64,000 bases of DNA, taken from assembly GCF_023343835.1 (NCBI RefSeq), contig NC_064434.1, forward strand, positions 17,031,505-17,095,504, given 5' to 3'. The position numbers were made by a program, and so were the translations under genes. The notes under the pieces were generated by a model. That model had not been told where the DNA came from and ran no database searches. It saw only the letters and a program-made list of their open reading frames with translations. Numbering within the stretch: the first letter of the stretch is position 1; the number at the start of each line of letters is the position of its first letter. Shown here one piece after another: positions 1-11,255 of this stretch. Origin of the DNA: Lagopus muta (Eukaryota; Chordata; Aves; Galliformes; Phasianidae).

Positions 1-1179
1 TCAGTGTTTTGGAGTTCTTGGAAGCTATAGATTTTGAAAACTATTCGTGATATGTTTGCTTTTTTCTTCATCAAATTTGCTTTCATTTTTGTCGAAGCAT
101 TGAGTCCCAGAAGCAGAATTCTGCAGCTGTTTCCAGTGCTGCAGAAACAGTTTTTCCTGCTGTCATGGTTTTAGCACAAACCTGAAAAATATTACCTAAG
201 CTGACAAATGTTAGCATGTAATGTCTAAATACATAAGGCCTTTTCCACCACAGCAATTCCAATGTAGTATAAATATAAGATATATTAATACATTTTTTTT
301 GCCACTGAGATAGCACTGATATGTAGCTTTTCTTTCAGATGGAGAAGTCCAATGCAGGAAGCTAAACTTCTGCATGTATCCTCATTGCTTTGAGCATACA
401 CAGAGCAATCAAATACCTAGCATTATAAACTCAGCTTTTATGTTTATTTATCCTTATCCTAATTATAATAAATTATTATAGTGCAAAATTGCAGTGTGCT
501 GCTCCCACACCTACTCATGGGTATCACCAAGTTCTTCCTTTGGTTGGAATTTCTTCTCCTTAATTAATGAGGCAGGCCAGGGTGAGATGCTTTGTAGTCA
601 CTAGCCTGAATAATGGTCAAACTGAACTGAGTACTGATACATGGGGCCTGCAAGAATGATGCAGGATGAAAAATCCTGCAACAGTTGTAGTTGGAGTGAA
701 AATACAGAATTTCTGACCGACAAATTAGTGTCTAACACTCTTACAAGGTGACTGCTTTTCCTTCCTATGAAAACACTTCAGCCATCAAAATCAACTGAGC
801 TACTGAGTTGGCTTAAATAAATGCAGATTAAATTGAATTTAACTTAGATAAATCACCCAAATAAGTAAGATGGGACCATGGGACTTACAGAAATACTGTC
901 TGTAACCACTGTTGCATTATTTTATGCTGGTATTTTGAATAGTGGTATAGGTAACCCTAATAGCTCGTATTTTGAATAGTGAACTTAAATCTTTGCCTCA
1001 TGAAAGAAATTAGAGGAGGAGATGAAATGGTGCTTTCACTGAAATCAGCACATACAATTCAATCCCAAGTATGCATTCCTTTGAAGATATGACTTAGAAA
1101 TGCATATTCTTTGAAGCCTGTTTTAATTACAACTGTCTTAAAAGACATGCAAATAGCTATATATGTTATTAACACGTTA
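1..1179. other. Unannotated AT-rich stretch
   Basis: I see no exon, RNA gene or recognisable repeat here. A 14-bp direct repeat (tattttgaatagtg) occurs at 931-944 and 968-981. The only open frame near the left end, at 83-316 on the minus strand, is short and unlike any family I know. Confidence 0.6.
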
Positions 1180-1704
1180 ATCATAGAATCATAGAATCAT
1201 AGAATCACTAAGGTTGGAAAAGACCTAAAAGATCACCCAGTCCAACCGTTCGCCTATTACCAATAGCTCCTACTAAACCATGTCCCTCAGCACAACATCC
1301 AGTCTTTCCTTGAACACCCCCAGGCTCGGTGACTCCACCACCGCCTTGGGCAGTCCATTCCAGTGCCTGACCACTCTTTCTGAAAAGTAATACTTCCTCA
1401 TGTCCAGCCTGAATCTCCCCTGCTGTAGCTTGAAACCATTCCCTCTGGTCCTATCACTAATGACACGAGAGAAGAGGCCGACCGACCCCCAGCTCACTAC
1501 AACCTCCCTTCAGGAAGTTATAGAGAGCAATGAGGTCTCCCCTGAGCCTCCACTTCTCCAGGTTGAACATTCCCAGCTCCTTCAGCCTCTCCTCATATGG
1601 CCTGTGTTCCAGACCCCTCACCAGCTTTGTTGTCCTCCTTTGAACACGTTCCAGGGCCTCAATATCTTTCTTGCAGTGAGGGGCCCAAAACTGGACACAG
1701 TACA
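1180..1704 (-). mobile_element. CR1 LINE, 5'-truncated 3' end
   Basis: Read on the minus strand this is the last part of CR1 ORF2 followed by the 3' untranslated region. The 3' terminus is marked by tandem tcatagaa-type octamers at about 1181-1206. Two frames carry the C-terminal ORF2 signature: YCVQFWAP and [17 protein letters not shown] at 1457-1705, then [20 protein letters not shown] and [10 protein letters not shown] at 1273-1497. The ORF is split by a frame change near 1480. It is one of the better preserved copies in the window, so probably a fairly young subfamily. CR1 moves by target-primed reverse transcription, and 5' truncation like this is the normal outcome. No function remains. 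Confidence 0.95.
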
Positions 1705-1849
1705 TATGTTATCTGTTATAAAAAATGCATTACAAACTACTTGGCTTTGCTGACCTTATATTTTCAACTGCGATTTCTGCTTAAGGCTTCATGCTGAAAT
1801 ATTTCAGATAAAGTATTAAGCACAAGAAAACTTCCTCCCAACTAAGCCA

Positions 1850-1908
1850 GCACCTGGATTCAAAAATCCTTATGTGTCCCTTCCAACTTCAGGTATTCTA
1901 TGGTTCTA
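1850..1908 (+). mobile_element. CR1 3' tail fragment
   Basis: The segment around cccttccaacttcaggtatt, followed by ctatggttcta, matches the end of CR1 in plus orientation, where a ccttccaac box precedes the ATTCTATG repeats. Only about 60 bp can be recognised and it is diverged. Confidence 0.5.
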
Positions 1909-3488
1909 GAGCCACAAAAACCACAATCCACTCGTTTCTGCATCCCATTGGTAAGGCCAACCCAGGTCTCACTGACAGCTCAGCTCTGAGAGCAAGAACT
2001 ATGGTAAGCCCCTAATTTGAAGTTCATATCTATTCTACATTGACCAATTTTTCCTAGTCCCATCAGAACATTTAATCCTAGATCGTTATATATATAAATA
2101 AAATTTAAAATCATGTGTCTGTAGTATTTGAAATTGTTAAGATGTCACATGAGCCTAATAAAAAGTATGAATAGTTGCCAAGCTGTGCACTAACTGGTTG
2201 TTATTGTTGCACAGGTGTTTTCTTTCCAAGGTACATGATTTCACATCTCATTTTGTTGTACTTCATGCTGGTCCATTTCCCTTTTCTGCCAAAGTTTCTC
2301 TAAATGCACAATCGTTTTTTGTACATAGACATATTTCTTGTTGTATGAATGAAGAAAATCTTTTCAGAACAATTTGGTATGGTGCTTAAATATACATTTG
2401 CAGCTTTAAAGAACAAGTAGATTGTGGTGTGAAGTGTCCAAAAAAAGAAAAAAATAATAAAAAAAAAAGAGAGCAGCTTTGGATGCTTTGCTCTCCATTG
2501 ATCAGTTAAAAACCAGAGATAATTCAGCTTTTTATGACTTATTTCAGTTAGATCTTGCATTATCTGGTGGGAATTTCTGCCCCTTGTTAAAAAAAAAAAA
2601 AAAAAAAAAGCTGAGGAAAAAGTGTGCAGACCATGATGAATATTTTCAATTATTTTGGTGACATTCACCGTGGCTCTATTACACAGCAGTTCACAAGCTA
2701 GAGAATCAGTCAAATTATACAATATATTCAGAGAAAAAAAAATAGTTGGCTGAGTTTAAGGAGCTGGAATAACAAAAGGATTTAAAAAAATAAATAAGTC
2801 AAACGCAAAGTAAAATGGGATGTACATTTGCGCATTCCCTCACTCGAAGTCAAACTAGTGTGCTCAGCAATGTGTTGTTGCAAATGTGCACCATGCTACC
2901 AGGCCTCCATACAGACACGGCAGTCAAACACTGAGTAAAAGGCAAATAATTAATTTTGTTGTCTGTTCTGATCAATCAGCATAATTAAACTAGCTCTCAG
3001 ACTGGCCCTAATGAAGATAAGGTAGCTAAAACTGTTTTGCTGGCGCAAACAGGGACCTGGGAAATGAAACAAATTGTAACCTGAATCAGAGCCCATTGCA
3101 GAACAAATGTACTTAATTCTCTCTCAGAAGTCACCAGAAACCCTAGTAGGCGACAGTAGCCACAGGAAAAGTAGGATGTCCAGAAGCTTGAAAAGCCTTG
3201 ATTTATAAAACAGTTTTGCAGTAGACAGTGAAACTTACATTAACCGAGAGAAAAAAAATATCCCATTTCGTGCTGAAATGGGTCTCGGTCTTATTACAAT
3301 CTCTATCTCCCTGAATAAAGTTCTCCAGTAGGCAGAATCCTAGCTTCTAATCTGAGTCAATGACTCAGTCTGTGACCTTGGGCTAATCACTTGACCTTCC
3401 TCTGAATCTGTCAAGCCAGCTGGAAAATTGGGTGAAAACATTCCTCACTGGAAATCAGGTTCTGTACCTAAGATGAGTTTTTCTTCAG

Positions 3489-3545
3489 AAAAAAAAAAAA
3501 AAAAGAAAGAAAAAACAAACAAACAAACAAACAAACAAAAAAAAA
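3489..3545. repeat. Poly(A)/(AAAC)n microsatellite
   Basis: An A-run with two interrupting G residues passes into five or so AAAC units and back into A-run. No LINE body was recognised next to it, so it is either a simple repeat or the tail of an element too old to see. Confidence 0.85.
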
Positions 3546-5008
3546 CTAAAGGAAGAAAAGAAATTATTATTTATCCTGAACTCTGGGTTAGAAGGCTAAA
3601 CCAATAATGATATGATGCTTGCCCCATAAATACCATGATATTATGTAAGGCTGTCCATGTAAATAAATAGTCTATAGTTACTTAGAGAGCAAAGTTTATT
3701 CATTCATATATAAGTTTGAAAAGAGTTTGGTGCTGTCAGTTTAATCAGCATTTATAAGATGAGTTTTCTCAGTATTTGGAACAACCTTGCAGAATGAAGA
3801 AATTTTAAGTTGGATAAAATTATGTAATTCATAACAAAGTTCTAAACTCATTCCCAACTCAAATGAGAAAAAACAGTTTTCAGTATTTTTTGAAACTAGA
3901 AAAAATAACTCCTCAAAAAATCCTTTCATGTATTTATTAAATGTTTGGAAAACAACAAGTAACGTATGCAAGATCATCTACTCTTCGTTAGTTACCATAT
4001 CATAGTTGGCTGACAAAAGCAGATTTTAAAATACTCTGTTCCAAATATGCTCTTAGACTGTTTTAATTTGTAAACAGAGAATTTAGTGCCTTGATTTTGT
4101 TATGCATATGTTGTTTGAGATGTCTGCAGATACAACAGAGGAGTATAAATATAGCCAAAAAAAAAGAAAGAAAAGAAAGAAAAAAAGACCATTCTAGCCA
4201 ACAAAAACTTTTGCTCTTTTATTTTGCTTCCTTCATCTGTCATATTTTTCTTCCCTTTTATAGAAATAAAAAGTGAAAACACTGAAATTTAGTGCAAAGA
4301 AAAAGGAAAAGTTTTGTTTTGAAAATACTCCCCCCAAAAAAGATTTTTATGTTGTTGGCAGGAACTGAAACAATTCATTTCAGCTCAGATCCCCTTTAAT
4401 TTCTGACAGTATGGTTTTACCAGATCCTTTATAACATTGTGAGTGCAGACGTTGGACCAGATTATATTTCTTTTAAACACGAGCAGTTAGGATCTACCTT
4501 AGAAATGTGGGAAATTTGTCTCTAGGGGCAAAAAAAACACTGAAAATATTTTGCTGCTGATGAAATTATCATCACCAAGTATTTGCTCTGGATATACAGA
4601 ATAGTTCTGTATCAATGCAAAATATATCAAGGTTCATCCGCAACAGACCTGAGAGAAATATTTGAGAATTCAACTTTTACAACAGACCAATCAGTCAAAG
4701 TCAAACATTGATAATACATCTGGCTAAAAATCTTTGAAAATGTAGATTGAACTGATGGAATACAGTAAAGAAATTCAGGTGCTTTCTTAGGTTTAAAGTG
4801 AATATGGCCAATCATCCACTTTCATACTTTCCAGTATTGGCTGACAAGAGAAATGCTTTAGTCAATCTGTTCGACCAAACAAGCTTGTACTCCCAGCTGA
4901 GAACAGAGTTCTCTATAGCTCAAGATATTTGCATATAAGTAAGATTCTACTTTCCCTGAAGTTAATGCATTCTGTCACAACAGGATGAGAAGAACCATAT
5001 CTGCAGGC

Positions 5009-5041
5009 AAAAGAAAAAAGGAAAAAAAAAAAAAAAAAAAA
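5009..5041. repeat. Poly(A) tract
   Basis: An A-rich run of about 33 bp, with pure A over most of its second half. No attached retroelement was recognised. Confidence 0.85.
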
Positions 5042-6380
5042 GATGTTCAGAATTTTATCTGAGAAATTTCACAGGGCTGGACTGAAGTGTGAACGTTCAA
5101 CAGTTTCTCAACCAATTTGGTTACAGTTTCAATATTAACCTTATTCCAGACTTAGTTTGTTAAACTAATATATAATATGAAACATTGTCTACTCTTACAG
5201 AAATGTATTAATGCACTGACCATAATAATCTAATATTTAGAAAAGCTTTGTCTCCCTCAATAACAATCTCTAACTTTTAACAATAAATCTCTATGTTGGT
5301 CTCTTAATAAGTCCATAACTAGTTATTAAACACAGATAAAGTCGTTCAAATTGCATACCTCTCTACTACATTTATTTGCTAGCTAAGCAGCTGATTCTGC
5401 TCTGATTCTATGAAGTAGACAAGCCTCATCTAGTCAGCGTTCTAATTCTATTCTTCAAGCACATACGTATTTTTAAGAATATGGAAAACTGCATTTATTT
5501 TTATTTACTTTTTTGTTAAAGAAAACAAAATTCAATTTCAACTCTATTTAATGGGAGAGTTAATATTTTAAAAAGATGACTTTGGTTACAAGGTAGAAAT
5601 TATTTACAACTTGCCTTGCCCTCTCTACAGTATAAGATAGAGCTGAATATAATATTGAGAAGCAAAAATTCTTTAATGTACTCACAGAAGTTTACTAACA
5701 AAATACTGCATATTAACATAAAAGTTCATTTGGTACCACTTAAAGCCACTGAATACTATATTATTTCCTCCTTTCCTGCATGTTACAAACTGTGATCATA
5801 TCTTGATTAACCTTTCTATAATAGATATATTCACAGGAGCCTAATAAATAGAAAAAATGTAACTCTGACGCCAAGCGACCAAAACCAATTCCAATCAATT
5901 AGATCCCTCAAGGTATATAACAGCCATCATACATGTGACCTTTAAGAACTGAAATGCTCTTTGGGGTTTCTTAGCAGTTTGTAACATGCACACACTTCAC
6001 TGTGTGTGTGTGTTGAGAAGTTATATATCCATCCAGTCCATTATAACTATTGTGATGTTAGAAAAAATAAATAAATAAAAATAAATGACAGAAATGTCTC
6101 ATCTGCAATTGTTGTTACTGGGGCTGTGCTTCTGGTAGTCACTGCAGGGACCCAAGTTGTTGAAGCTTGAGCACTAATTCTTTTTATTTTATTCCTCCTC
6201 AGTTAACTTAATCGCAGCATGTGATCTCCTTTCACCCTTGCCTGACCTTAGAAAGCACCTACTTTTTGCATGTAACTTGTTTCGTAACTGAGTTTCTGAC
6301 ACTGTTGCACACATACAAGACTGCTGCTCACTAGGTTGGGTTCAAAGGTGTCAGTGTCACCAGAAGACCCATCATTTTCT

Positions 6381-6900
6381 CACAGAATCACAGAACTGCT
6401 CAGGTCGGAAAAGACCTTAAAGATCATCAAGACCAACCTCGACCTAACCATACTACCTCAACTCTAACAACCCTCTGCTTAATCATGTTCGGAGCACCAC
6501 ATCCAAATGGTTTTAAACACATCCAGGGATCAACCTCCTCCCTGGGGAGCCTATTCCAGTGCTTAACAACCCTTTCCATAAAATAGTTTTTCCTCATATC
6601 CAACCTAAACCACACCTGGTGCAACTTGAGGCCCTTTCCCCTCGTCCTGTCACCTGCCACCAGTGAGAAGAGACCAGCCCTGCTCTCACTGCAATCACCT
6701 TTCAGATACTGGAAGAGAGCAGTAAGGTCTCCCCTCATCTTCCTTTTCCCCAGACTAAACAGCACCAGTTCCTTTAGTCACTCCTCCTATGTCATATTCT
6801 CTAAGCCTTTCACTAGCCTTCTTGCCCTTCTCTGAGGTTCTGGAGCAGGTTCAGTGTCCTTTCTGTTTTGAGATGCCCAAAACTGAACACAGTACTCATT
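6381..6900 (-). mobile_element. CR1 LINE, 5'-truncated 3' end
   Basis: The minus strand carries the C-terminal end of CR1 ORF2 and the 3' UTR. The 3' end is marked by cacagaatcacagaac at about 6381. Recognisable ORF2 pieces are [20 protein letters not shown], then [20 protein letters not shown] and [10 protein letters not shown] in the 6427-6765 frame, and EYCVQFWASQNRKD in the 6787-7026 frame. Stops and a frame change separate them. It is clearly the same CR1 subfamily as the plus-strand copy at 45980-46470: both share the distinctive 'ccagggatcaac' and 'gcttaacaacc' segments when oriented alike. The 5' limit is approximate. Confidence 0.93.
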
Positions 6901-9900
6901 CCTGAACCTTTCTTCAAGGTGGTTTCTATAGAGACAGAAATCCTCACTCCCTATGCAATTTAATATGCGTGACTCATGTGACTGGGTATTTCTTACAAAG
7001 AAATAAAGTTTGATTTGTAAAAACAAAAAATAATAATAATAATAAAAAAAAGGTGAATATAATCACAGCTAACGAGCTTCAAGAGATTAAGCTTTTCATG
7101 CTCAGGCAAAGAGAGCAACTGCGGTTACAGAAATAATTCACTCAATATAATTACTTTGGGGAATACTTTAGCTCCTTAGATCAATCCCTAAGTTCTTCAC
7201 GAGTATTTGGTATTCCATGTCAATTCTTGGTATTTGCAAGTCACAACTCGTAATGTGCTTCAGCAAGGTGTTTAAACCTGTGCATATTTTCAGAAAGGTA
7301 AATTATCTCAATGAATTTGAATCAGAACTTGCACCTGTTTAAACTCAGCTTGCAGAATCAGACATTTAAGAACTATTCTTCAGACAGGCAGTTTAAAGAA
7401 TGTCTGATTTGCTAAAAGTAAACTGACATGAGAGAGTTAAATAAATGTGGTTAGTCCTGCTATAATACAGTAGAAAGGACAGCTTAGTCTCCAAGTAACA
7501 GGTGGAAAAGCATTCTCATTGTTAGAGTGGCCATTCCTACCATTCTACAAAACAAGGAACATCAGATAGGTTTTCATTGTTCAAAACCTAGGTCATGGAT
7601 CTGTTTTTATTGAAGTTTCCCTCATTTATTTTTGTAAAAGGGTTTTGGTTTACTATTATAAAAAAAAACACAGAGATAGGATGGACATATCCCACCTATG
7701 TTTCACTACAAATGACTATAGCTATCAACAAATCATTTGGAAAAGATCCTCTAAGTGAGGATACCAACTAAAGACAAACAGAAGCAAGGTTTGAATTATG
7801 TTGATACCATAATGAAATAGCTTGAGCATCAGAAGCCATACTTATCAGTAGAAAACAAGCACCTTCAAATTGTCAGGTCATTCTACACTCTATGTTCCTC
7901 AGTTTCTAGCTGATGATGAAGTAAGGGGAATTCTCCCTGGGCAATATTTTCAGCAGTGCCAGGACCACCAGGTAGCAATGATCTAGTATTCATCATTCCA
8001 CTTTTATTACCTCTCAGGTGAATTAGAGAAAAGCTACCCCTCGTTGGCTGGTGGCCTTCGGTGCACATCAAAGCACTGATTCAAATACAGTGAGAAAGAC
8101 AACACACAATCCCTTTGTTCTTTTGACACAAAGAAAATTTCTGCATCAAAAAGTATATTGGTGATGAATTCCATGAACTTGGTCTAATATTGCAGAATGC
8201 TCTCTCAGAGAGAAGAAGGACCTCACAAATTTTCCCAAAATGCAAACTGCACTCTGCTTTCTTGACGTCAAACTTATTCCTTCATATATCTTTCAAACTA
8301 AAGAACACCATTCGGCTCATTTTCCCTAGAGGGAAAGACAAGACCAAATACAAGTCAGATGTCAGCCCTACTGTTTAATTCAGTACACAGCTGCATTACA
8401 GACTGCACAGTTACTAATGAGTCTAGTCCTTAGCACTTTAAAAAAAGCTGTTTTTAAGAAGTACTCTATATAATAACAACACTCCTAAGCCTATTGGCGA
8501 TTCAAAAAGTCCAAGAAATAAACTAAATGGAAGTGAGATAAGAGAAGTTCCATGCTCTCCATATCAATTTAACATCTACAGAGAAGTTTATGCGTTTTCA
8601 GATTATGTCGGGGTGCCATTTGTCTGTTTGGCACCAATTCTACAGTAAGCTCTTCTTTTCACCCTGTGAATGGATCTCATGCTCTATTAGTACAGGGGAC
8701 TCAACAGAAGCAGCCATACAGTACTACCCATGCATTTAAAAACACAGTGTACTTCATCAAATGTCAAAGGAGCTTTCCCACTATCAAACCGGATCTGATC
8801 ATAATTCACAGCCATACTGCAATTGCAGTGAGTAGAAATAAATCTGCAGCAACATCATTATCAATACATTCATTTTGAATTTACATCGCTGTCTCTGAGT
8901 GCAGAGTTTAGTTCTGCTTATTTTCAATTTTAGTTTATTTGCAATGATGCAAATCATGACAGGAATTTTATATGTACAGGATCACTGAAAGAAGACATTT
9001 AAGTGTTTTCAATTGCAGGCTTTATTTCTCAATTTATTGTGATAAGATTGTTTTTAATGAGGTGAGAAACATAATTAATAGTAAAAAAATTGACAATTAA
9101 ATCACTTCCGGGTGATCCTACAGAAATTGAAGGTGTTTTTTTTTTTCTTTTTTTTTTTTAAATTTGTGTTTCTGGGCACTGTTTTATGATAATCACACTG
9201 AAGGGAAAAGGAAGGGCACATTAGACCTTTCAGATCTGAATGTTGAATTCATCTTTTCCTTTTGAAGTCTACTCTCATTTATGGCAACTAGGAAAAACAT
9301 ACTGACATTAATCTGCATCTGCTTTGACAGAATAGTTGTCTTTTTTCATGGCTTCATCTAAAATCAGGATCAGCACAGTTACAAATTGTTGGAAGCCTTC
9401 ATTAAAAAAAATGACAACATTAAAAGGGCACAATCATGATTATTGTACTGCAGTTTTTATCAATAAAATTCATATCTAAACTTACTGAAAAACTTATTCC
9501 TTTCAAACAACTAGTATAAGCATTATTTGTGGCAGAGTTTATGTGTAAGGTTATGGACTGCATATGTCCATATTATGTCCATATATGTCCAACTGCATAT
9601 TATGTTACTGCACTGACAAATTTTCTCATTTAAAGAAGTGCCCAAAGTTCCCTTGTTTCAAAAGTTATAAATCATGCCAATCATTCATTGCTTGCTTATA
9701 ATACCTTCATGACACACAATATACATTTATTCATTAAAAAAATAAATAATATCCTTCTTCAATCCTTAGCCTTCACGGAGAAGGTGGTATGACTGTGGGT
9801 AAGGGTTATAGGCCTGAGGTTTGTGCAGGTCAAAGGTTCATACTGAAAGTAATGCAGAAAATCAGAGCTGTGTCTAGGCAATCTATAAGATGTTAATATT

Positions 9901-9955
9901 TCAGCACTGAATAACACCATTCTGAGTCATGTAGATTTTTCAGAGGGGCACATAC
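6901..9955. other. Non-coding stretch
   Basis: No gene is seen. An A-rich (AAT)n tract lies at 7021-7053 just upstream of the preceding CR1, and a T-rich tract at 9136-9160. Around 9560-9605 there is a short imperfect repeat of atatgtccat. Open frames of 62-70 codons in this stretch resemble nothing I know. Confidence 0.6.
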
Positions 9956-10300
9956 TCTGAAAGACCTCATTGCACTCTACAACCTCCTGAAGAGGGGTTG
10001 TGGTGAAGAGGGATTTAGCCTCTTCTCCCAGGCAACGAGCAGGACACGGGGTAATGGTCACAAGTTGTATCAGAGGAGGTTTAGATTAGACATAAGGAAG
10101 AACTTTTTCTCTCAGAGAGTGGTCAGGCACTGGAATGGCTGCCCAGGGAGGTGGTGGAGTCGCTGTCCCTGGCAGTGTTCAAGAGGCATCTGGATGACGT
10201 GCTGCGTGATATGGTTTAGTGCTTGTGGTGGCAATGGAGAGGATGAGGAAACGGACTAGATGATCTTGTAGGTCGTTTCCAACCTTGTGATTCTATGATC
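9956..10300 (+). mobile_element. CR1 LINE, 5'-truncated 3' end
   Basis: This copy lies on the plus strand. It begins in the segment encoding [16 protein letters not shown] residues, runs through the motif [20 protein letters not shown] in the 10065-10259 frame, and ends in ttgtgattctatgat near 10300. Only one terminal octamer is left. About 345 bp remain, with no intact ORF. Confidence 0.93.
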
Positions 10301-10636
10301 CCAAAGTCCTCCTCCAAGAAGAGTTTTATATTCATTTTGGAAAGTGAATGAGTACCACCAATTCATGTACATGTCCCTCATTCTCTGAAACAGCTCAGGG
10401 GGCTAGTTGAATCATATAATACCTATTCCCAACCAAACACACATCTTCAGTTGTTGCCCCTGCACCACATAAGTAAATAGCAGTGGAGTTCACTCCTACT
10501 AAGGTGGAATTATGGGACCAGATACAGAGAACCCTTTTTTTCATTTATTTTGAAAGTCTCACTCTGTGATGGTTGATTTTTCTGCCAAACCCCAAGGCCC
10601 ACCTTTCAGCATGAGAAAAATCTGCATATTGTATTA
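10301..10636. other. Short non-coding gap
   Basis: No gene or repeat was recognised between the CR1 tail and the mariner element. Confidence 0.55.
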
Positions 10637-10638
10637 TA

Positions 10639-11085
10639 CGAGCAAAGCTCCAAGAGTAATGCCTCTTATTTTATTATGTTGGCCTACAGTATCAGAAGTA
10701 AACGTTGGTGGCATGGCAGTAGAGGTTGAATCTTCTCACCAATATTACATTACATATTATTGCTACTGCGTGACAGAGGGCAGCAGAGGGGCAGTCTGAC
10801 AAAATGACGTCTTACATGGAAGTGCAGATGAAGCAAATTTGTGTCACTGAATTCCTCCATATGGAAAAAAGAGCATCCACTGGCATTCAATCAAAGCTTG
10901 CTGAATGCTTATAGAGACCAAAAAATGGATATGGGCGCAGTGAGACAGTGGGTGATGCTTCTCATCTGCAATGACACAACAGCAGCTGTGAAACTCTGGG
11001 TCATCTCTGTTGCTGCAGGTTTTTTGTTTTTGTTTTTTGTTGTTATTTTTTCCTGCAAGCCTGAAATGCAGGCACTTGTTCATCA

Positions 11086-11117
<32 letters not shown>

Positions 11118-11253
11118 GCATAACTAATGGTGATGACTATGTTGAAAAATAGTATTTTACAGCTAAGAGTTTGCTCTGTGAAGTAGCGCTATTGTGCTCT
11201 TTACATCTTTGTATGGAAAGAAATAAGAGGAATTATTTTTGGAGCAACTGATG
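10639..11253 (+). mobile_element. Non-autonomous (core-deleted) mariner element
   Basis: Both ends carry a terminal inverted repeat: gctccaagagtaatgcctc near 10647-10665, and its degenerate complement aattatttttggagcaac at 11231-11248. TA dinucleotides flank it at 10637-10638 and 11254-11255, as expected for Tc1/mariner insertion. Inside, an ATG at 10804 opens a transposase N-terminus (MTSYMEVQMKQICVTEFLHM) that is disrupted by an extra base near 10888 and then a stop at 10912. The helix-turn-helix region joins directly, near 10970, to the transposase C-terminal segment AAVKLWV, so the whole catalytic core is missing. A T-rich tract at 11021-11051 and A27 at 11091-11117 interrupt the 3' part. 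The family is close to chicken Galluhop mariner, recognised from memory and from the copy at 55.2 kb. Confidence 0.85.
11091..11117. repeat. Poly(A)27 inside the mariner element
   Basis: A pure run of 27 A residues lies within the 3' part of the mariner copy, where a short stretch of transposase C-terminal coding sequence would be expected. It faces a T-rich tract at 11021-11051. Confidence 0.9.
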
Positions 11254-11255
11254 TA

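Larger units (their letters stand above)
1909..6380. other. Non-coding stretch with A-rich simple repeats
   Basis: No exon or RNA gene is seen. Simple repeats are an A-rich tract at 2441-2470, A21 at 2589-2609, an A-run passing into (AAAC)n at 3489-3545, a GA-rich tract at 4158-4188, an A-run at 5009-5041 and (AAAT)n at 6061-6086. The open frame at 2300-2722 on the minus strand is an artefact of poly(T) read as phenylalanine. The 2940-3130 part has few simple repeats and is discussed as a possible conserved non-coding element. Confidence 0.6.

Noticed and set aside
1400..1753. 117-codon plus-strand frame
   Set aside because: It is antisense to the CR1 ORF2 C-terminus, so it is a shadow of the retroelement.
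2300..2722. 140-codon minus-strand open frame
   Set aside because: It reads through poly(A)/poly(T) tracts as runs of phenylalanine and has no domain; it is a composition artefact.
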